A DNA stretch of 38,346 bases from a virus: IMG/VR virus record IMGVR_UViG_3300030104_005592, positions 1 through 38,346 of that record; one strand, given 5' to 3'. Positions 19,201 to 28,446 of this stretch are shown piece by piece. The position numbers and the translations under genes were made by a program. Within the stretch, counting starts at the first letter, position 1. Every line of letters starts with the position of its first letter. The notes under the pieces were generated by a model. That model made no database searches. It was not told the DNA's origin and saw only the letters and a program-made list of their open reading frames with translations.

Positions 19201-21114
19201 CTAATAGCTAACTAACGGTATCGCAACGCTAAATGCGATATTCGTCATCAAGCCCTCTATCCTGCAAGCTCCATTTATTGCAACCCTAGCGGACACAGAT
19301 GCCCCTGTATCTGTCTTGATGGCTGAAAACCATTTCGTAGTATCTATTCGGCCTGCGATATCAGCGGGAAGCGTTGCAAATTGCTCTGACGTTGCAGCCC
19401 CGCCGTCAATGTTTCCATCTAAATAAAGAACACCATCAATAACACTATAACGACAAACCTGCCCACTAGCGTCTTGAGTCCATCCGTTTTCAAGAGTCAA
19501 GTCATTTTCAGGCAATATGCTTATATCTTTACCAGTGAACGGGTCGGTCGCTTTGATTACTGATGGTCCTTTCGACACAAGCAAATAGGAAGTTGTAAAT
19601 GCACCGCTTTCAGCCTTGTCCGAGAATCTTCCGCCAGCGTCAAGCGTAAGGCCACTACCAGAGTAATAGTGATCCATTCCAGAAACATTAAACAGGTAAT
19701 TGCTTGATTCAATTCTTTCAAATTTACCTGTGATGAACCTTAGTCCAGGAGTTGCTATGGAGCAGCCAATTGTTGTCAGCACTGTCCCGCCAATTATCCC
19801 TATTGCGCTTGCGCCATCATCTGCCTCAAGACCATTTGATAACCACCCTTGAGGGGTAACTTTGTTTTCAACATAAACACCGTTAAAGTTAATAACGGAT
19901 GCTGCGCCCCCTTCGCCTCTGATAATCTCGTCTGTGAAGTTTTCGACGCTGCCTCCGTAAAAAGAAATAGGGCCGGTTCCTCCGTTGTATCTTATAAATC
20001 TGTCGAACAGTGCAGCGCGACATCCGTGAAAACTGATGTTGTTGGCGTTTAGCTTCGTGAACCCGTTGGAAAACCTTTCAAAGTACGTATCAATGAATTT
20101 GTAATAAAATCCACCGGCCCATGAAACAATAGTGTCCCAATTTGTTAGAGCCGCCCCGCTTGTTTGTATTGAAGCAGAAGATGAGAATCCAACCGACCCA
20201 GAGTTAAAAAACAGCGTACCATCAGGACTTTTCCCACTTACCGACATATCCATAATTACAAGGAAGAAATTTGTTATAAAAGTCCCGATGCCTGTATATA
20301 CAAGACCGCTACCACGTCTATTATTGCCTTTCAGAAGGATGTTCTTTGTGAAACTTAAAGAGCCTGAGCATTCAATTAGTTCATCTATGTATATAGCACC
20401 ACCAGTGGACGGCAATAAATTATGAGCGGCCTGAACTGCTAACGTGTTCTCTGTTTCTGTTGCTGCGGAGCTACCACCAAACCAGCGCGGTTTTGTTAGG
20501 TTTGGCTCTCTATCTCGCTCCCAATAATTACCATTGGCAAGTGTGATAAATACACCCTTTTGAGGATCGCTCGGCGGTGTTCCGGATTTAACCGTGCCGT
20601 CTCCAAATCTGACCTGATCAGTCAATCTAACATTCACCCCCACCGCCAAAGACAAAGCCTCAAGCTCCGCCACACTTCCAACGTAGATTGTCGCACCGTT
20701 AACGAGGTTTGCGCCCTGACCGCTTGCAACCGTTCTCGCCAACTCCTGGCGCAAAGCCGCATCCCCAACAGACACAAACGCCGCGCCCTCTGGCAGCCCC
20801 GCGCCTGTAGTGGTGTACGGCAAATCAGTGGAGCCAGACACGCGCCAGAACTCGCCGGAGGTGTCGCGCACCACTTGGTTGTACCCAGTAATCTCAATGC
20901 CCGCCGCGTAGTTTCCAAGGAACTCGTAGCCACTCGACGCAATGAAGGCGGCAAACTCATCTTCCATGCCCTGCCAGGACTTGCGAGACTTGCCGAGCCG
21001 GTCGTTATAGGCTGGCGCCTCACCCGTAACCAGATTATCGGCCACGGCGGCATTATCAAAAAGGTCACGCGGATCAGAGCTGCCAACAGGGTTGCCGGTG
21101 TTGAACTTGGTCAT
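19201..21114 (-). CDS. Tail spike / tail fibre with beta-helix domain
   Basis: Protein of 637 residues. The N-terminal 130-200 residues look like a phage-specific anchor (NTGNPVGSSDPRDLFDNAAV; FVSVGDAALRQELARTVASG). From about residue 205 it resembles a right-handed parallel beta-helix (KPRWFGGSSAATETENTLAV, then LPSTGGAIYIDELIECSGSL and repeated short strands). Such spikes bind or cut surface polysaccharide. The DNA from about 20560 down to 19201 is visibly more AT-rich than the N-terminal part, a sign of an exchanged receptor-binding module. No catalytic residues can be assigned by eye. Confidence 0.85.
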   Translation of the reverse strand: MTKFNTGNPVGSSDPRDLFDNAAVADNLVTGEAPAYNDRLGKSRKSWQGMEDEFAAFIASSGYEFLGNYAAGIEITGYNQVVRDTSGEFWRVSGSTDLPYTTTGAGLPEGAAFVSVGDAALRQELARTVASGQGANLVNGATIYVGSVAELEALSLAVGVNVRLTDQVRFGDGTVKSGTPPSDPQKGVFITLANGNYWERDREPNLTKPRWFGGSSAATETENTLAVQAAHNLLPSTGGAIYIDELIECSGSLSFTKNILLKGNNRRGSGLVYTGIGTFITNFFLVIMDMSVSGKSPDGTLFFNSGSVGFSSSASIQTSGAALTNWDTIVSWAGGFYYKFIDTYFERFSNGFTKLNANNISFHGCRAALFDRFIRYNGGTGPISFYGGSVENFTDEIIRGEGGAASVINFNGVYVENKVTPQGWLSNGLEADDGASAIGIIGGTVLTTIGCSIATPGLRFITGKFERIESSNYLFNVSGMDHYYSGSGLTLDAGGRFSDKAESGAFTTSYLLVSKGPSVIKATDPFTGKDISILPENDLTLENGWTQDASGQVCRYSVIDGVLYLDGNIDGGAATSEQFATLPADIAGRIDTTKWFSAIKTDTGASVSARVAINGACRIEGLMTNIAFSVAIPLVSY

Positions 21115-21137
21115 CTATTTAATCCTCTACCGATCAC

Positions 21138-21162
21138 AAAAAAGCCCGCTCAATGGCGGGCT
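21138..21162 (-). terminator. Intrinsic terminator between tail-tip J and tail spike
   Basis: AGCCCGC (21143-21149) pairs with GCGGGCT (21156-21162); six T follow on the minus strand. The tail spike starts 24 bases downstream, so full expression of the spike needs read-through or a promoter within the short gap, and none is evident. Confidence 0.75.
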
Positions 21163-21186
21163 CTGTGGAAAGTGGTTGTTTAGTCG

Positions 21187-23847
21187 TTAGCTGAAAGGCG
21201 CGTTATCGTCGTCGGCATACACCCGGTCATCGTAGTTGGTCGCCGTAACGCCAACAGATAACGGGCCGCTCGGGCTGATTTCGGTAATTAGTGCCGGAAA
21301 GCTCCAGCGATCGGTTGTGCCAAAGTAAATATGGGTCGGCTCTCTGTCCGAGGGAGTAACCGCTGGCCAGGGCTGCGGAATCGACACAAGCGCGGTGTAT
21401 TTGTCAGGGCCAGGTGTTGCCGTAAATGGCCCAACAACGTCGCCCGATTCGGAACGGTAAGCGACGACGTGTGTTTTGCCTTCCTCGAACTCCAGCGGCT
21501 CCGAAACAACAATTCGATCAGAGCTGATGGATTGCAGAATCGAGGCCTTACCGTAGCCGGGCACATCGTCCACCAGCGGAACGAAGGACAGGTACTGGCT
21601 GTTGAGCGCGTCCAGCTCCGTTTCAAACGAGTACGTCCAACGGCGATAGCGCTGGGCTCGCCTTCGTCTCATTCCAATACGCCAGGCGCGGGTCTGGTCT
21701 GTGACGCCTTTCAGGTTCACTTTATCCAGCTTGATCGCCTGGTCTCCTGGGAGCAGGCACTGGATGGTTTCCGTTGTCCAGGTGCCGGCCTTGGTGTATT
21801 CCACCTCTACGCCATCGGGCTCATCCACTTTCTTGCCCTGGAATTGTCGACGGAGCGGAGTTGTCATGTTCTCGGGGCTGTAGCCGTCCTCGAATTTTTC
21901 TCTTGGCTGATCTCGGACTGGGGTAATGACGCCATTTTCTAGGGTCATCTCGGCAAAGCCGGCCCTCAGAATAGTGTCGATCGCATCTTTGGCGGTGCCA
22001 TCTGAGAACACATAGTCAAAGGTGTCACCGCGTGGCGTCCAGATTGCCTCGTATCGCTCCATCTCATCCAGGTTGATCCGATCGTCTGCGTATCCGAGTG
22101 ACTTGGCGACATAGCACGCAGCGGCGCTGATGCTCCTGGTGGCCGAGTTGGCAGTGAATTCACCGTCGCTGATTGTTGGCAACTTGCGTGTGAACTCCAG
22201 GTTGATCTTGTTGTTGGAGCTGCTGGCAATCTCATCAGAACCGACAATATCCACGGCCATCGTGGTAATGCCTTCGTAACTCGTTACCGCTGGCAATTTG
22301 CAGCGCAGCGCCGTGAAGTCCAGACGATCGAGGGAGGTTACCGAGACATCCTCCGCTCCCAGACGGCTCACCCGGATCTCTGGCCGGATGGCTGAGGGCA
22401 GGCTGACGGTGAACGTCCAGCCGAGCTGATCGCGGGTGCTACCGCTGACCGTCTCAATCTGTTCCTGCCAGGTCGTGGCGCCAACTTCGCGATATTCGAT
22501 CCGAATGTCCCGGCTCCTGGCGTTTATGGACTCACCATCAACCACGCCCAAACCAGAAGAAGCGAAAAGATCAACCTCAATGGTGTCAGTGGTTTCGCCA
22601 TCCGGGCACACGACAAAGGGTCCGGCCCTGTTGCCGGTAAAATCCTCAGCGCTCCAGACAATCTCCAGTGTCACAGAAGCTGAGGGCAGGTTCCCATCCC
22701 AGTCGGGATCAGGTGAACCGTCCGCCAGCTGGCGCTCAACCTGTATCTCTGTATCGCTGGGGATTGAGATCAGCGCGTACTCTGTGCCCGCTTTGTCTAT
22801 GGACATGGCACCCGAAAGGCCAGATGAATCCGTTACAGGATCGCCGCCGGTCGTCTCCAGCTCGATCTCATCCTTGGCTGCGTTGATTGTTGAAACAACG
22901 TAGGTGCCATTCACGTCGACATTGGATTCGATGTTGACGGTCATGCCGGCGGCAAGGTGCTGAAAATTGCCATTGAATATAAGCGTTGAACTAATACCCG
23001 GGTCGGTGATTGTTATCGACTGGGTCATTTTTATAGACCCAAGGATCCCGGGCTCCCACAACTCGCCTACTGAAACGCCGGTTATCGCGTCGCCTGATGC
23101 CGTGCCTGATCCAAAATACGTGCGCTGGTCATAGGTGACGCCCTTCAGCCGGATTCCTGCGCTGCCTTGCGTGCCGCCAACTTCGGGTGATTGAAACCAA
23201 TTCTCGTGATTCGGGACACCGGAAAGATCCGCGCCGGGCTCATAGATGGTGAAGTCCGCGTTGTTCAACTCATTGATCGGCGTCTCACCGATTTTAACGG
23301 AGTCCGGATCAATCTCGTATTCGCCCACACCAACAGAAAGCAGCAGGCGAATCACCTGCGTTTTCCGGTCCTGGTAAAAGGTGCGCGGCTGATTCAGGTA
23401 GTCAGGGTAACGAATGTAATAGCCGAAACCCTCGGGGATGCCCTGTCCAAGCCGTGCGATATTGGCCCTGGCGTCTGCCGGATTTAACTGGCTGCCCTGA
23501 GATCCCTGGCCGCCTTGCTGGCCGGGAATGTCGATCAGCGCCTCGATCGCAAGCTGAGGGCCTGCAATAGGGCCAAAGACCGTGGGGAACACAATGGCCA
23601 GAGCATCCACCACGTCCCCGTACGGCACCGGCCGGAACTCGACCACATCGCGCTCACCGATAACAGCATCGGCCCAATCCATCGGTTTCACGATGGCGCC
23701 GTTAATCATGCACGAAATCGGCTGAGAATCACCGCGCCGGTAATTCGGCGTGAAGGATTTTACGAAAGCCTCAACGGTTAAGCCCGAACGATCGTAAGTC
23801 TCCGCCGGCTCACCCGGCATGATGCTGCTGTAGACCTTAATCGTCAT
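21187..23847 (-). CDS. Tail tip attachment protein J (host specificity)
   Basis: ATG 23847 is preferred over TTG 23856 because AAGG precedes it at the right distance; 886 residues. The N-terminus and the segment GIPEGFGYYIRYPDYLNQPR, then RTFYQDRKTQVIRLLLSVGV match the lambda gpJ/TipJ family (central tail-fibre protein). It has fibronectin-like and beta-rich domains in the middle (about 280-520), and a C-terminal region that should point at the receptor. It is shorter than lambda J (1132 aa) and the following spike may share host recognition. Confidence 0.88.
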   Translation of the reverse strand: MTIKVYSSIMPGEPAETYDRSGLTVEAFVKSFTPNYRRGDSQPISCMINGAIVKPMDWADAVIGERDVVEFRPVPYGDVVDALAIVFPTVFGPIAGPQLAIEALIDIPGQQGGQGSQGSQLNPADARANIARLGQGIPEGFGYYIRYPDYLNQPRTFYQDRKTQVIRLLLSVGVGEYEIDPDSVKIGETPINELNNADFTIYEPGADLSGVPNHENWFQSPEVGGTQGSAGIRLKGVTYDQRTYFGSGTASGDAITGVSVGELWEPGILGSIKMTQSITITDPGISSTLIFNGNFQHLAAGMTVNIESNVDVNGTYVVSTINAAKDEIELETTGGDPVTDSSGLSGAMSIDKAGTEYALISIPSDTEIQVERQLADGSPDPDWDGNLPSASVTLEIVWSAEDFTGNRAGPFVVCPDGETTDTIEVDLFASSGLGVVDGESINARSRDIRIEYREVGATTWQEQIETVSGSTRDQLGWTFTVSLPSAIRPEIRVSRLGAEDVSVTSLDRLDFTALRCKLPAVTSYEGITTMAVDIVGSDEIASSSNNKINLEFTRKLPTISDGEFTANSATRSISAAACYVAKSLGYADDRINLDEMERYEAIWTPRGDTFDYVFSDGTAKDAIDTILRAGFAEMTLENGVITPVRDQPREKFEDGYSPENMTTPLRRQFQGKKVDEPDGVEVEYTKAGTWTTETIQCLLPGDQAIKLDKVNLKGVTDQTRAWRIGMRRRRAQRYRRWTYSFETELDALNSQYLSFVPLVDDVPGYGKASILQSISSDRIVVSEPLEFEEGKTHVVAYRSESGDVVGPFTATPGPDKYTALVSIPQPWPAVTPSDREPTHIYFGTTDRWSFPALITEISPSGPLSVGVTATNYDDRVYADDDNAPFS

Positions 23848-24235
23848 AGTAAACAACCTTCAGAAACCGCTGCTCGAAATACCGCAAGTTGACCAGGCGC
23901 GGGCCATGGCCACCTCGTCCAGGTTCATCGGTTTCCAGGATCATCCGTTTGCCGTCTACATCAACCACGATGGCGATGTGAGTGCAGAGGGAGCCGCGGA
24001 AGGCGCAAGCAATTGCACCTGGTTGTGGCCCGACTTCACGGTAGTTTGGTGCCTCAGCCCGGACTGCATCAGTGAGCGCTCGTTTGTCGCTGCCCTCAAC
24101 ACCTCCATGAACCGGCATCCAGGGCTTGTTGAACAGGTAAACGCGGGCCATCCGGACGATGCCGTAACAGTCGGCTCCAGACTGAGAGCGACCATTCGGC
24201 TCGTAGGGAATCGCAAGGATCTCATCAAGGGTCAT
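23837..24235 (-). CDS. NlpC/P60 tail tip peptidase (lambda K-like)
   Basis: Start ATG 24235, which overlaps the gpL stop (TAATG); 132 residues. Catalytic Cys is C23 in SGADCYGIVRMA and His is H86 in LCTHIAIVVDVDG, followed by ILETDEPGRGGHG. It lacks the N-terminal JAB domain of lambda K. It should cut peptidoglycan stem peptides during DNA entry or tail assembly. Overlaps J by 11 bases. Confidence 0.88.
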   Translation of the reverse strand: MTLDEILAIPYEPNGRSQSGADCYGIVRMARVYLFNKPWMPVHGGVEGSDKRALTDAVRAEAPNYREVGPQPGAIACAFRGSLCTHIAIVVDVDGKRMILETDEPGRGGHGPRLVNLRYFEQRFLKVVYYDD

Positions 24236-24720
24236 TAAATGTACCTTAAGCCAGGAGCATACTCGGACGTGTAGCGCTTTCGGGGCCACGCGGCATTCAG
24301 AAGGTCGTAATACCCTGCCTCGATCTGCACCATCATTCCCTCGAAAGTTCCGCCTCTGAGCGTCATTTTGTAGGGCTTGTTGGCAGGCGCTGACAGATCG
24401 CTGGAGAGAAACACGCGGTAATTTACGGGCACTTCCTCGGCAGACTCCAGTGCGGCCTCCACAGCTTTCTGAGCCTCGCCGGTGACGTTAGCGATGGAGA
24501 AATTCAGGGTTTGATTTCCCTGGGTGTTCTTGGACGGCTCTTTATATTCGAACGGGCCTGCGTTGAATGTCACCGTTTCGCCAGTTTCAAGCGTTGCCGT
24601 AAGATCCTCGAAGGACGCCACAACCCGGATGGGCTCAAAGTTCGGTACCAGGATCTCCAGCGTTGGATGAATCACATGCTCAGACGGCGCCGAAGCGTAG
24701 ACCGTTTCAATGATGCTCAT
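24235..24720 (-). CDS. Minor tail protein, DUF1833 (lambda L position)
   Basis: Protein of 161 residues, all-beta by eye (HPTLEILVPNFEPIRVVASF, then NQTLNFSIANVTGEAQKAVE and KPYKMTLRGGTFEGMMVQIE). This agrees with the DUF1833 family of tail-tip proteins found between M and the NlpC peptidase. It takes part in the tail-tip complex. Four-base overlap with the M-like gene. Confidence 0.78.
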   Translation of the reverse strand: MSIIETVYASAPSEHVIHPTLEILVPNFEPIRVVASFEDLTATLETGETVTFNAGPFEYKEPSKNTQGNQTLNFSIANVTGEAQKAVEAALESAEEVPVNYRVFLSSDLSAPANKPYKMTLRGGTFEGMMVQIEAGYYDLLNAAWPRKRYTSEYAPGLRYI

Positions 24721-25181
24721 GGTTCAGGCCACAGGCTGTTCAGAGCAACGTCGATGATGCTCTGGTTCCGGATAAACTCCTGCCCATAAAGCCAGTATTC
24801 CTCGTTCAGCACAGGGCGTTCTCGTATCTCAAACTCTGCGCTGTATTCCCAATGCCTCAATCCGCGAAGCTTCGGGCCTTCGTACATGCCGGTGAATCGG
24901 CACTCGTAAGGTCGAAGCCCCATAGGAGAATCCAGTTGGCAGTTAAACCATTCGGTGCCATAGCTGATTTCGTAATTGAACCAGGCTTCAAACAGTTGCC
25001 CCTGCTCCTGGGTAAGCAGGAAAGCCACCGGAACCATTGTCGGGACACTGGTGTTCACCGGGCGCTGCTTGGCACGACCGCTGGCCATGCTGGTCCTGGC
25101 AAACGTGGGCGCCGCCTTTAGTCCATAGCCGTTACGAAGCGGCGTTGGCAGGTAGCTGGGAAACTCTTTCTCGGTTGCCAT
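24717..25181 (-). CDS. Minor tail protein (lambda M position)
   Basis: Protein of 154 residues. Segment RPVNTSVPTMVPVAFLLTQE, then QGQLFEAWFNYEISYGTEWF fits a family of phage tail-tip proteins with an M-like beta-sandwich. Begins at the last base of the tape measure stop. Role: joins the tape measure end to the tip. Family named from position and general sequence style. Confidence 0.75.
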   Translation of the reverse strand: MATEKEFPSYLPTPLRNGYGLKAAPTFARTSMASGRAKQRPVNTSVPTMVPVAFLLTQEQGQLFEAWFNYEISYGTEWFNCQLDSPMGLRPYECRFTGMYEGPKLRGLRHWEYSAEFEIRERPVLNEEYWLYGQEFIRNQSIIDVALNSLWPEP

Positions 25182-27292
25182 CAGTAGCCCTGCCTCTTGA
25201 GTCCGAACGCGGTTTGCATGGCTTTGGCCCTGGGTCCGCCGCCCATGATGTCAGCGACAAACACGTTAACCTCTTCCTGCCCGTTGCTGCCTCTTTTGGT
25301 TTCTGTCTCGCCGGCCCGGGAATTGTCCTCAATGACGTTGACCACGGTTCCGGATCCTCCGCCAGCAGCTTTCTGCAACTTGTGATCAGTAACGCTTTCA
25401 TCGGGATGCAGCATGGCCATGAAGCCGCCTTTCCCATCCAGGCCACCAGACCTTGGGCCAGCACCGGTATAACCGCCACCCTCGAAAGAGGCTATTGTCT
25501 GGGCTGTAATCCCCGCGGCCGCAGCGACACCCATCGCCTGGGCTACGTTGGCGTGAACTTCACCAGCCGCCAGGATGCCGGGCGCTGCCGGGCCAGACAT
25601 CGCTGCCATTTGCGCATAGGCCACGCGGATAGCCATGGCAGCTTGAATGCCATCGATAACAGCATTGGCAGCAGCCAAGCCTTGAGACATTACGTAAAAC
25701 GCCTCTCCAACTGCCCCCATTTCACCGTATAGGCTCTCCATCTGGTTGACCTGGTTGGAGGTGATGGAGACGATATCTGCCGCAGCACTTAGCCTGGCCT
25801 GCACAGCTTCTTTTTCTCGATCAATATCTTTCTGCCTCATGGCGTCCAGAGAGTCGTACATTTGGCGCTCGTTCTGGATCCGCAGGTTATTGGCTTCCAT
25901 TTCAGTGAGGGTTTGGTTTTCCCTCAGTTTCGATATCTCCTCGTCGCGCTCGCCAAAGGCCGCCAGAATGGCCTGCTTTTCTGTCTGGAGAGATGATAGA
26001 AGCGCCTCTCTTCGATCAGCCATCTGCTTTTCGATATCTTCAGCAGAATCTAAGCCTGCAACGGAATCGCCATTAGAACTATCAACCGAAGTAATGGTAT
26101 TGGATGCAGTTCCGGGGGTATTATCTCCGCGGCCATCGCTTGCACCAGGTAATTCAGGTGGGGAAACCAAGTCTATTAATGGAGCTTTCCGGCTTCCACG
26201 TTCCATACGGCGCCGGAAATCTACGATCTTGGTTTCTGTCTCGGCAATCATGTCCCAGATTTCGTCTTTGTCGTAGTAGGCAACAACGCCGTCTTTTCCA
26301 AAGAACCTAACGCGATTTGATGGGTTATCCAGCATGGAATAGAGCGTTTCTAACTCATCTTCCAGCCTGACAATATCGTCTGCGGCGGCACCTGCAGTCA
26401 TCGCCGCCAACTCTTCGGCCAAAAACTGCGTGATCTTTATTGCGCCATCCACCGCCTTTGCAGCTTTATTCATCGCGGTTACAACAGCAGTGCCTAGCGC
26501 TTGAGCGGATTTAAGAGTTGAATCATCCGAAAGAAGGTCGATCAATTCATTTACCGCTGGGAGGGCCGCCAGAACGATTTCATTCTTCATGCCTGTAGCG
26601 GCGCCGCTGAGCTCGTCAAAACCGCGACGGATATCTTCCAGTTGCTCAAACTCAAGATCGGAGAATACGTTGCCTGTTCGCTCAGCTTCGTCGCCAAGGT
26701 TTTTCATCTCTCTGCCGTTGTTGCGCAGCAACGGAACCAGAGCTGTGGCGTCAGAAGCAATGGCCTCCATATAGAAGGTCATATCTTTTTGACTTACTCC
26801 GGCCTCCTCGAGGCTCCGCACGTAGAGCTGAAGTGCGTCTGGACCCGAAAGCCGGGCGAATTGATCAGCGGTGACGCCAACCTTTGGCGCGATGTTCTCG
26901 AAAAAGTCGGCCATAGGACCGCCGCCGGTCTGAATAAAGTCGCCGATGCGGTCGTTCGTGTCCTTGAGAATATCGGACACTTTTTCCTGCTCAATTCCGT
27001 ATCGCTTTGCAGCGTAGGTCAGCTTCTGGAACTCCTGGGGACTTGAGCCCGCCAGCCGGGAAAGGTTTTGCACTTCTCTTGCGCTCTCAGAAGTCGATGC
27101 CACGAGAGCGGTCATCCCAGCTACTGCCGTGGCGCTGGCGGCTGTAATGGCGGCGCCGATCTGATTGGAGTAGCGCTCGATCTTCTTAGCAGTTTTCTCG
27201 GACTTGCGAGACGCCTTGTCCATACCCTGTTCGAAGCCGGACACCTTCGCTATTAGATCGAGCGTGAGCGTCCCGAGGGATTTCCTCGCCAT
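25181..27292 (-). CDS. Tail tape measure protein
   Basis: Protein of 703 residues. The N-terminus (GTLTLDLIAKVSGFEQGMDK, then ASRKSEKTAKKIERY) and the Ala/Gly-rich hydrophobic stretch AAITAASATAVAGMTALVAS are typical of lambda-type tape measures. Coiled coils and a second hydrophobic region (about 525-600, GAVGEAFYVMSQGLAAANAV and AQAMGVAAAAGITAQTIASF) follow. It sets tail length and is ejected into the host; from 703 aa a tail of roughly 100 nm is expected by the usual 1.5 Å per residue rule. Confidence 0.93.
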   Translation of the reverse strand: MARKSLGTLTLDLIAKVSGFEQGMDKASRKSEKTAKKIERYSNQIGAAITAASATAVAGMTALVASTSESAREVQNLSRLAGSSPQEFQKLTYAAKRYGIEQEKVSDILKDTNDRIGDFIQTGGGPMADFFENIAPKVGVTADQFARLSGPDALQLYVRSLEEAGVSQKDMTFYMEAIASDATALVPLLRNNGREMKNLGDEAERTGNVFSDLEFEQLEDIRRGFDELSGAATGMKNEIVLAALPAVNELIDLLSDDSTLKSAQALGTAVVTAMNKAAKAVDGAIKITQFLAEELAAMTAGAAADDIVRLEDELETLYSMLDNPSNRVRFFGKDGVVAYYDKDEIWDMIAETETKIVDFRRRMERGSRKAPLIDLVSPPELPGASDGRGDNTPGTASNTITSVDSSNGDSVAGLDSAEDIEKQMADRREALLSSLQTEKQAILAAFGERDEEISKLRENQTLTEMEANNLRIQNERQMYDSLDAMRQKDIDREKEAVQARLSAAADIVSITSNQVNQMESLYGEMGAVGEAFYVMSQGLAAANAVIDGIQAAMAIRVAYAQMAAMSGPAAPGILAAGEVHANVAQAMGVAAAAGITAQTIASFEGGGYTGAGPRSGGLDGKGGFMAMLHPDESVTDHKLQKAAGGGSGTVVNVIEDNSRAGETETKRGSNGQEEVNVFVADIMGGGPRAKAMQTAFGLKRQGY

Positions 27293-27309
27293 GAGTTTCT
27301 CCAGGCATA

Positions 27310-27335
27310 AAAAAACCCGCCGGTCTGGACGGGTT
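27310..27335 (-). terminator. Intrinsic terminator before the tape measure gene
   Basis: AACCCG (27314-27319) pairs with CGGGTT (27330-27335); seven T-rich bases follow on the minus strand. It stands 20 bases after the stop of the membrane-protein moron and 18 bases before the tape measure start. Confidence 0.72.
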
Positions 27336-27355
27336 ATTCGTGATTCGTTAGGTGT

Positions 27356-27724
27356 TCAGGTTTCTGCGAACTTGACCAGCTTTTTGGCTTCGTGGTCGTT
27401 TGGCTCAAGCGTAAGCTTCAGGCCGTCCTTGAATTCCAGATCCGCGAAATATCGCCGCTTGTGGTAGAACGAGCCCGTGATGGCGAACAGCAGACCGGCA
27501 ACCCAGCCAATCACCCCGAGGAACAGGCTACCGATGTAGCCGAACAGCAGCGTGCCAATAAGCGCACCGAAAATGCCAAATTGGCGCTCTTTCTCCTGTC
27601 GGACAGTGACCGACTCCACGTCGCTGCCCTGATAATCCTTCTGCTTCTCGCCAAGGACTTCCAGGTACTTGCCGGCAAAACGGGCCTTGCCGCTTGCGCC
27701 AAATGAACCGCCAATTATTTTCAT
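27356..27724 (-). CDS. Membrane protein moron, superinfection-exclusion candidate
   Basis: Protein of 122 residues. N-terminal soluble part about 1-48 (beta-rich, KARFAGKYLEVLGEKQKDYQ), then two adjacent transmembrane segments at about 49-92 (FGIFGALIGTLLFGYIGSLF, then LGVIGWVAGLLFAITGSFY), then a short cytoplasmic beta tail. Overlaps the HNH stop (ATGA) and is followed by its own terminator. The place just before the tape measure is that of HK97 gp15, a membrane protein that blocks superinfection through the tape measure. No sequence match to gp15 is claimed. Confidence 0.65.
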   Translation of the reverse strand: MKIIGGSFGASGKARFAGKYLEVLGEKQKDYQGSDVESVTVRQEKERQFGIFGALIGTLLFGYIGSLFLGVIGWVAGLLFAITGSFYHKRRYFADLEFKDGLKLTLEPNDHEAKKLVKFAET

Positions 27725-28446
27725 GCCGCCCCTCTAACTACTTGCGTTCCTATTTGGCAATATTTTAGCCATTCAAGCGGGGTTGTCATAATAAGTCTGT
27801 TGCCTTTGATTCTATTCAACTTAGCGGGGATAACTTGTATGTTGCCGGCAACATGAAGCCCGCTTGCTTTTTCTGATATTAACGGAACCAAGTGGTCAAC
27901 CTCATAAGGCAACCCTGACGCAGCTTCCCGCTCTTTGGCTAGGGAGTAAGCCTCTGCGATGACAAAGTTATCAAGCTCCCCAAACCATGCTGGCTTGCGT
28001 TTAGTTTTTCGAGATCTTCTAATCGAGTCTATTTGCCTCAACTTTTCAGCATTAAGGCTGCGCCATCTTTTGCGACTGGCGCGAACTTTCTCTTTGTTCT
28101 TCCTGGCCCATTCTCGGCGTATCTCTTCGTATTTTTCCGGCTTTTTGTCATAAGCGCGCTTCTTAATCAAGTTTACCTTTTCTCTGTTCTTTAAAACGTA
28201 CTCTCGGCGCCTAGCCTCGATTTGTTCTTGATTTTCGATGTAGTATTTTGAAGCCTTTTTCTTCAAAAGCGCTCGATTCTGTGAGCGGTATCTTGCAAGC
28301 CTTTCTTTGCTTGCCTTTTGACAGTCGCTGCACAGGCACTCTCCATTGCATGTTCTTCGCTCTGATAAATTTCCGCGCTTACATGGCCGGCCAGTGAAAA
28401 ATGTATTAACGCCACAAGCTCTTGCCTTTTCCCGAGAAATCTTAAT
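27721..28446 (-). CDS. HNH endonuclease (homing type), probable ATT start
   Basis: The standard start would be TTG 28266 (181 aa), but the same frame continues upstream to 28446 with a conserved zinc-binding domain: REKARACGVNTFFTGRPCKR, then RRTCNGECLCSDC. No ATG, GTG or TTG occurs in that stretch; GAGGCGA followed by ATC-ATT-AAG suggests start at ATT 28446, giving 241 residues. The C-terminal half has the HNH core (LPYEVDHLVPLISEKASGLH, then VAGNIQVIPAKLNRIKG). The middle is a Lys/Arg-rich repeat region. It is inserted between gpGT and the tape measure, normally adjacent genes, as expected for a homing nuclease. Confidence 0.78.
   Translation of the reverse strand: MKISREKARACGVNTFFTGRPCKRGNLSERRTCNGECLCSDCQKASKERLARYRSQNRALLKKKASKYYIENQEQIEARRREYVLKNREKVNLIKKRAYDKKPEKYEEIRREWARKNKEKVRASRKRWRSLNAEKLRQIDSIRRSRKTKRKPAWFGELDNFVIAEAYSLAKEREAASGLPYEVDHLVPLISEKASGLHVAGNIQVIPAKLNRIKGNRLIMTTPLEWLKYCQIGTQVVRGAA

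Noticed and set aside
19849-20425. Plus-strand frames within the tail spike
   Set aside because: Short shadows of the spike gene in AT-rich DNA, without start signals.
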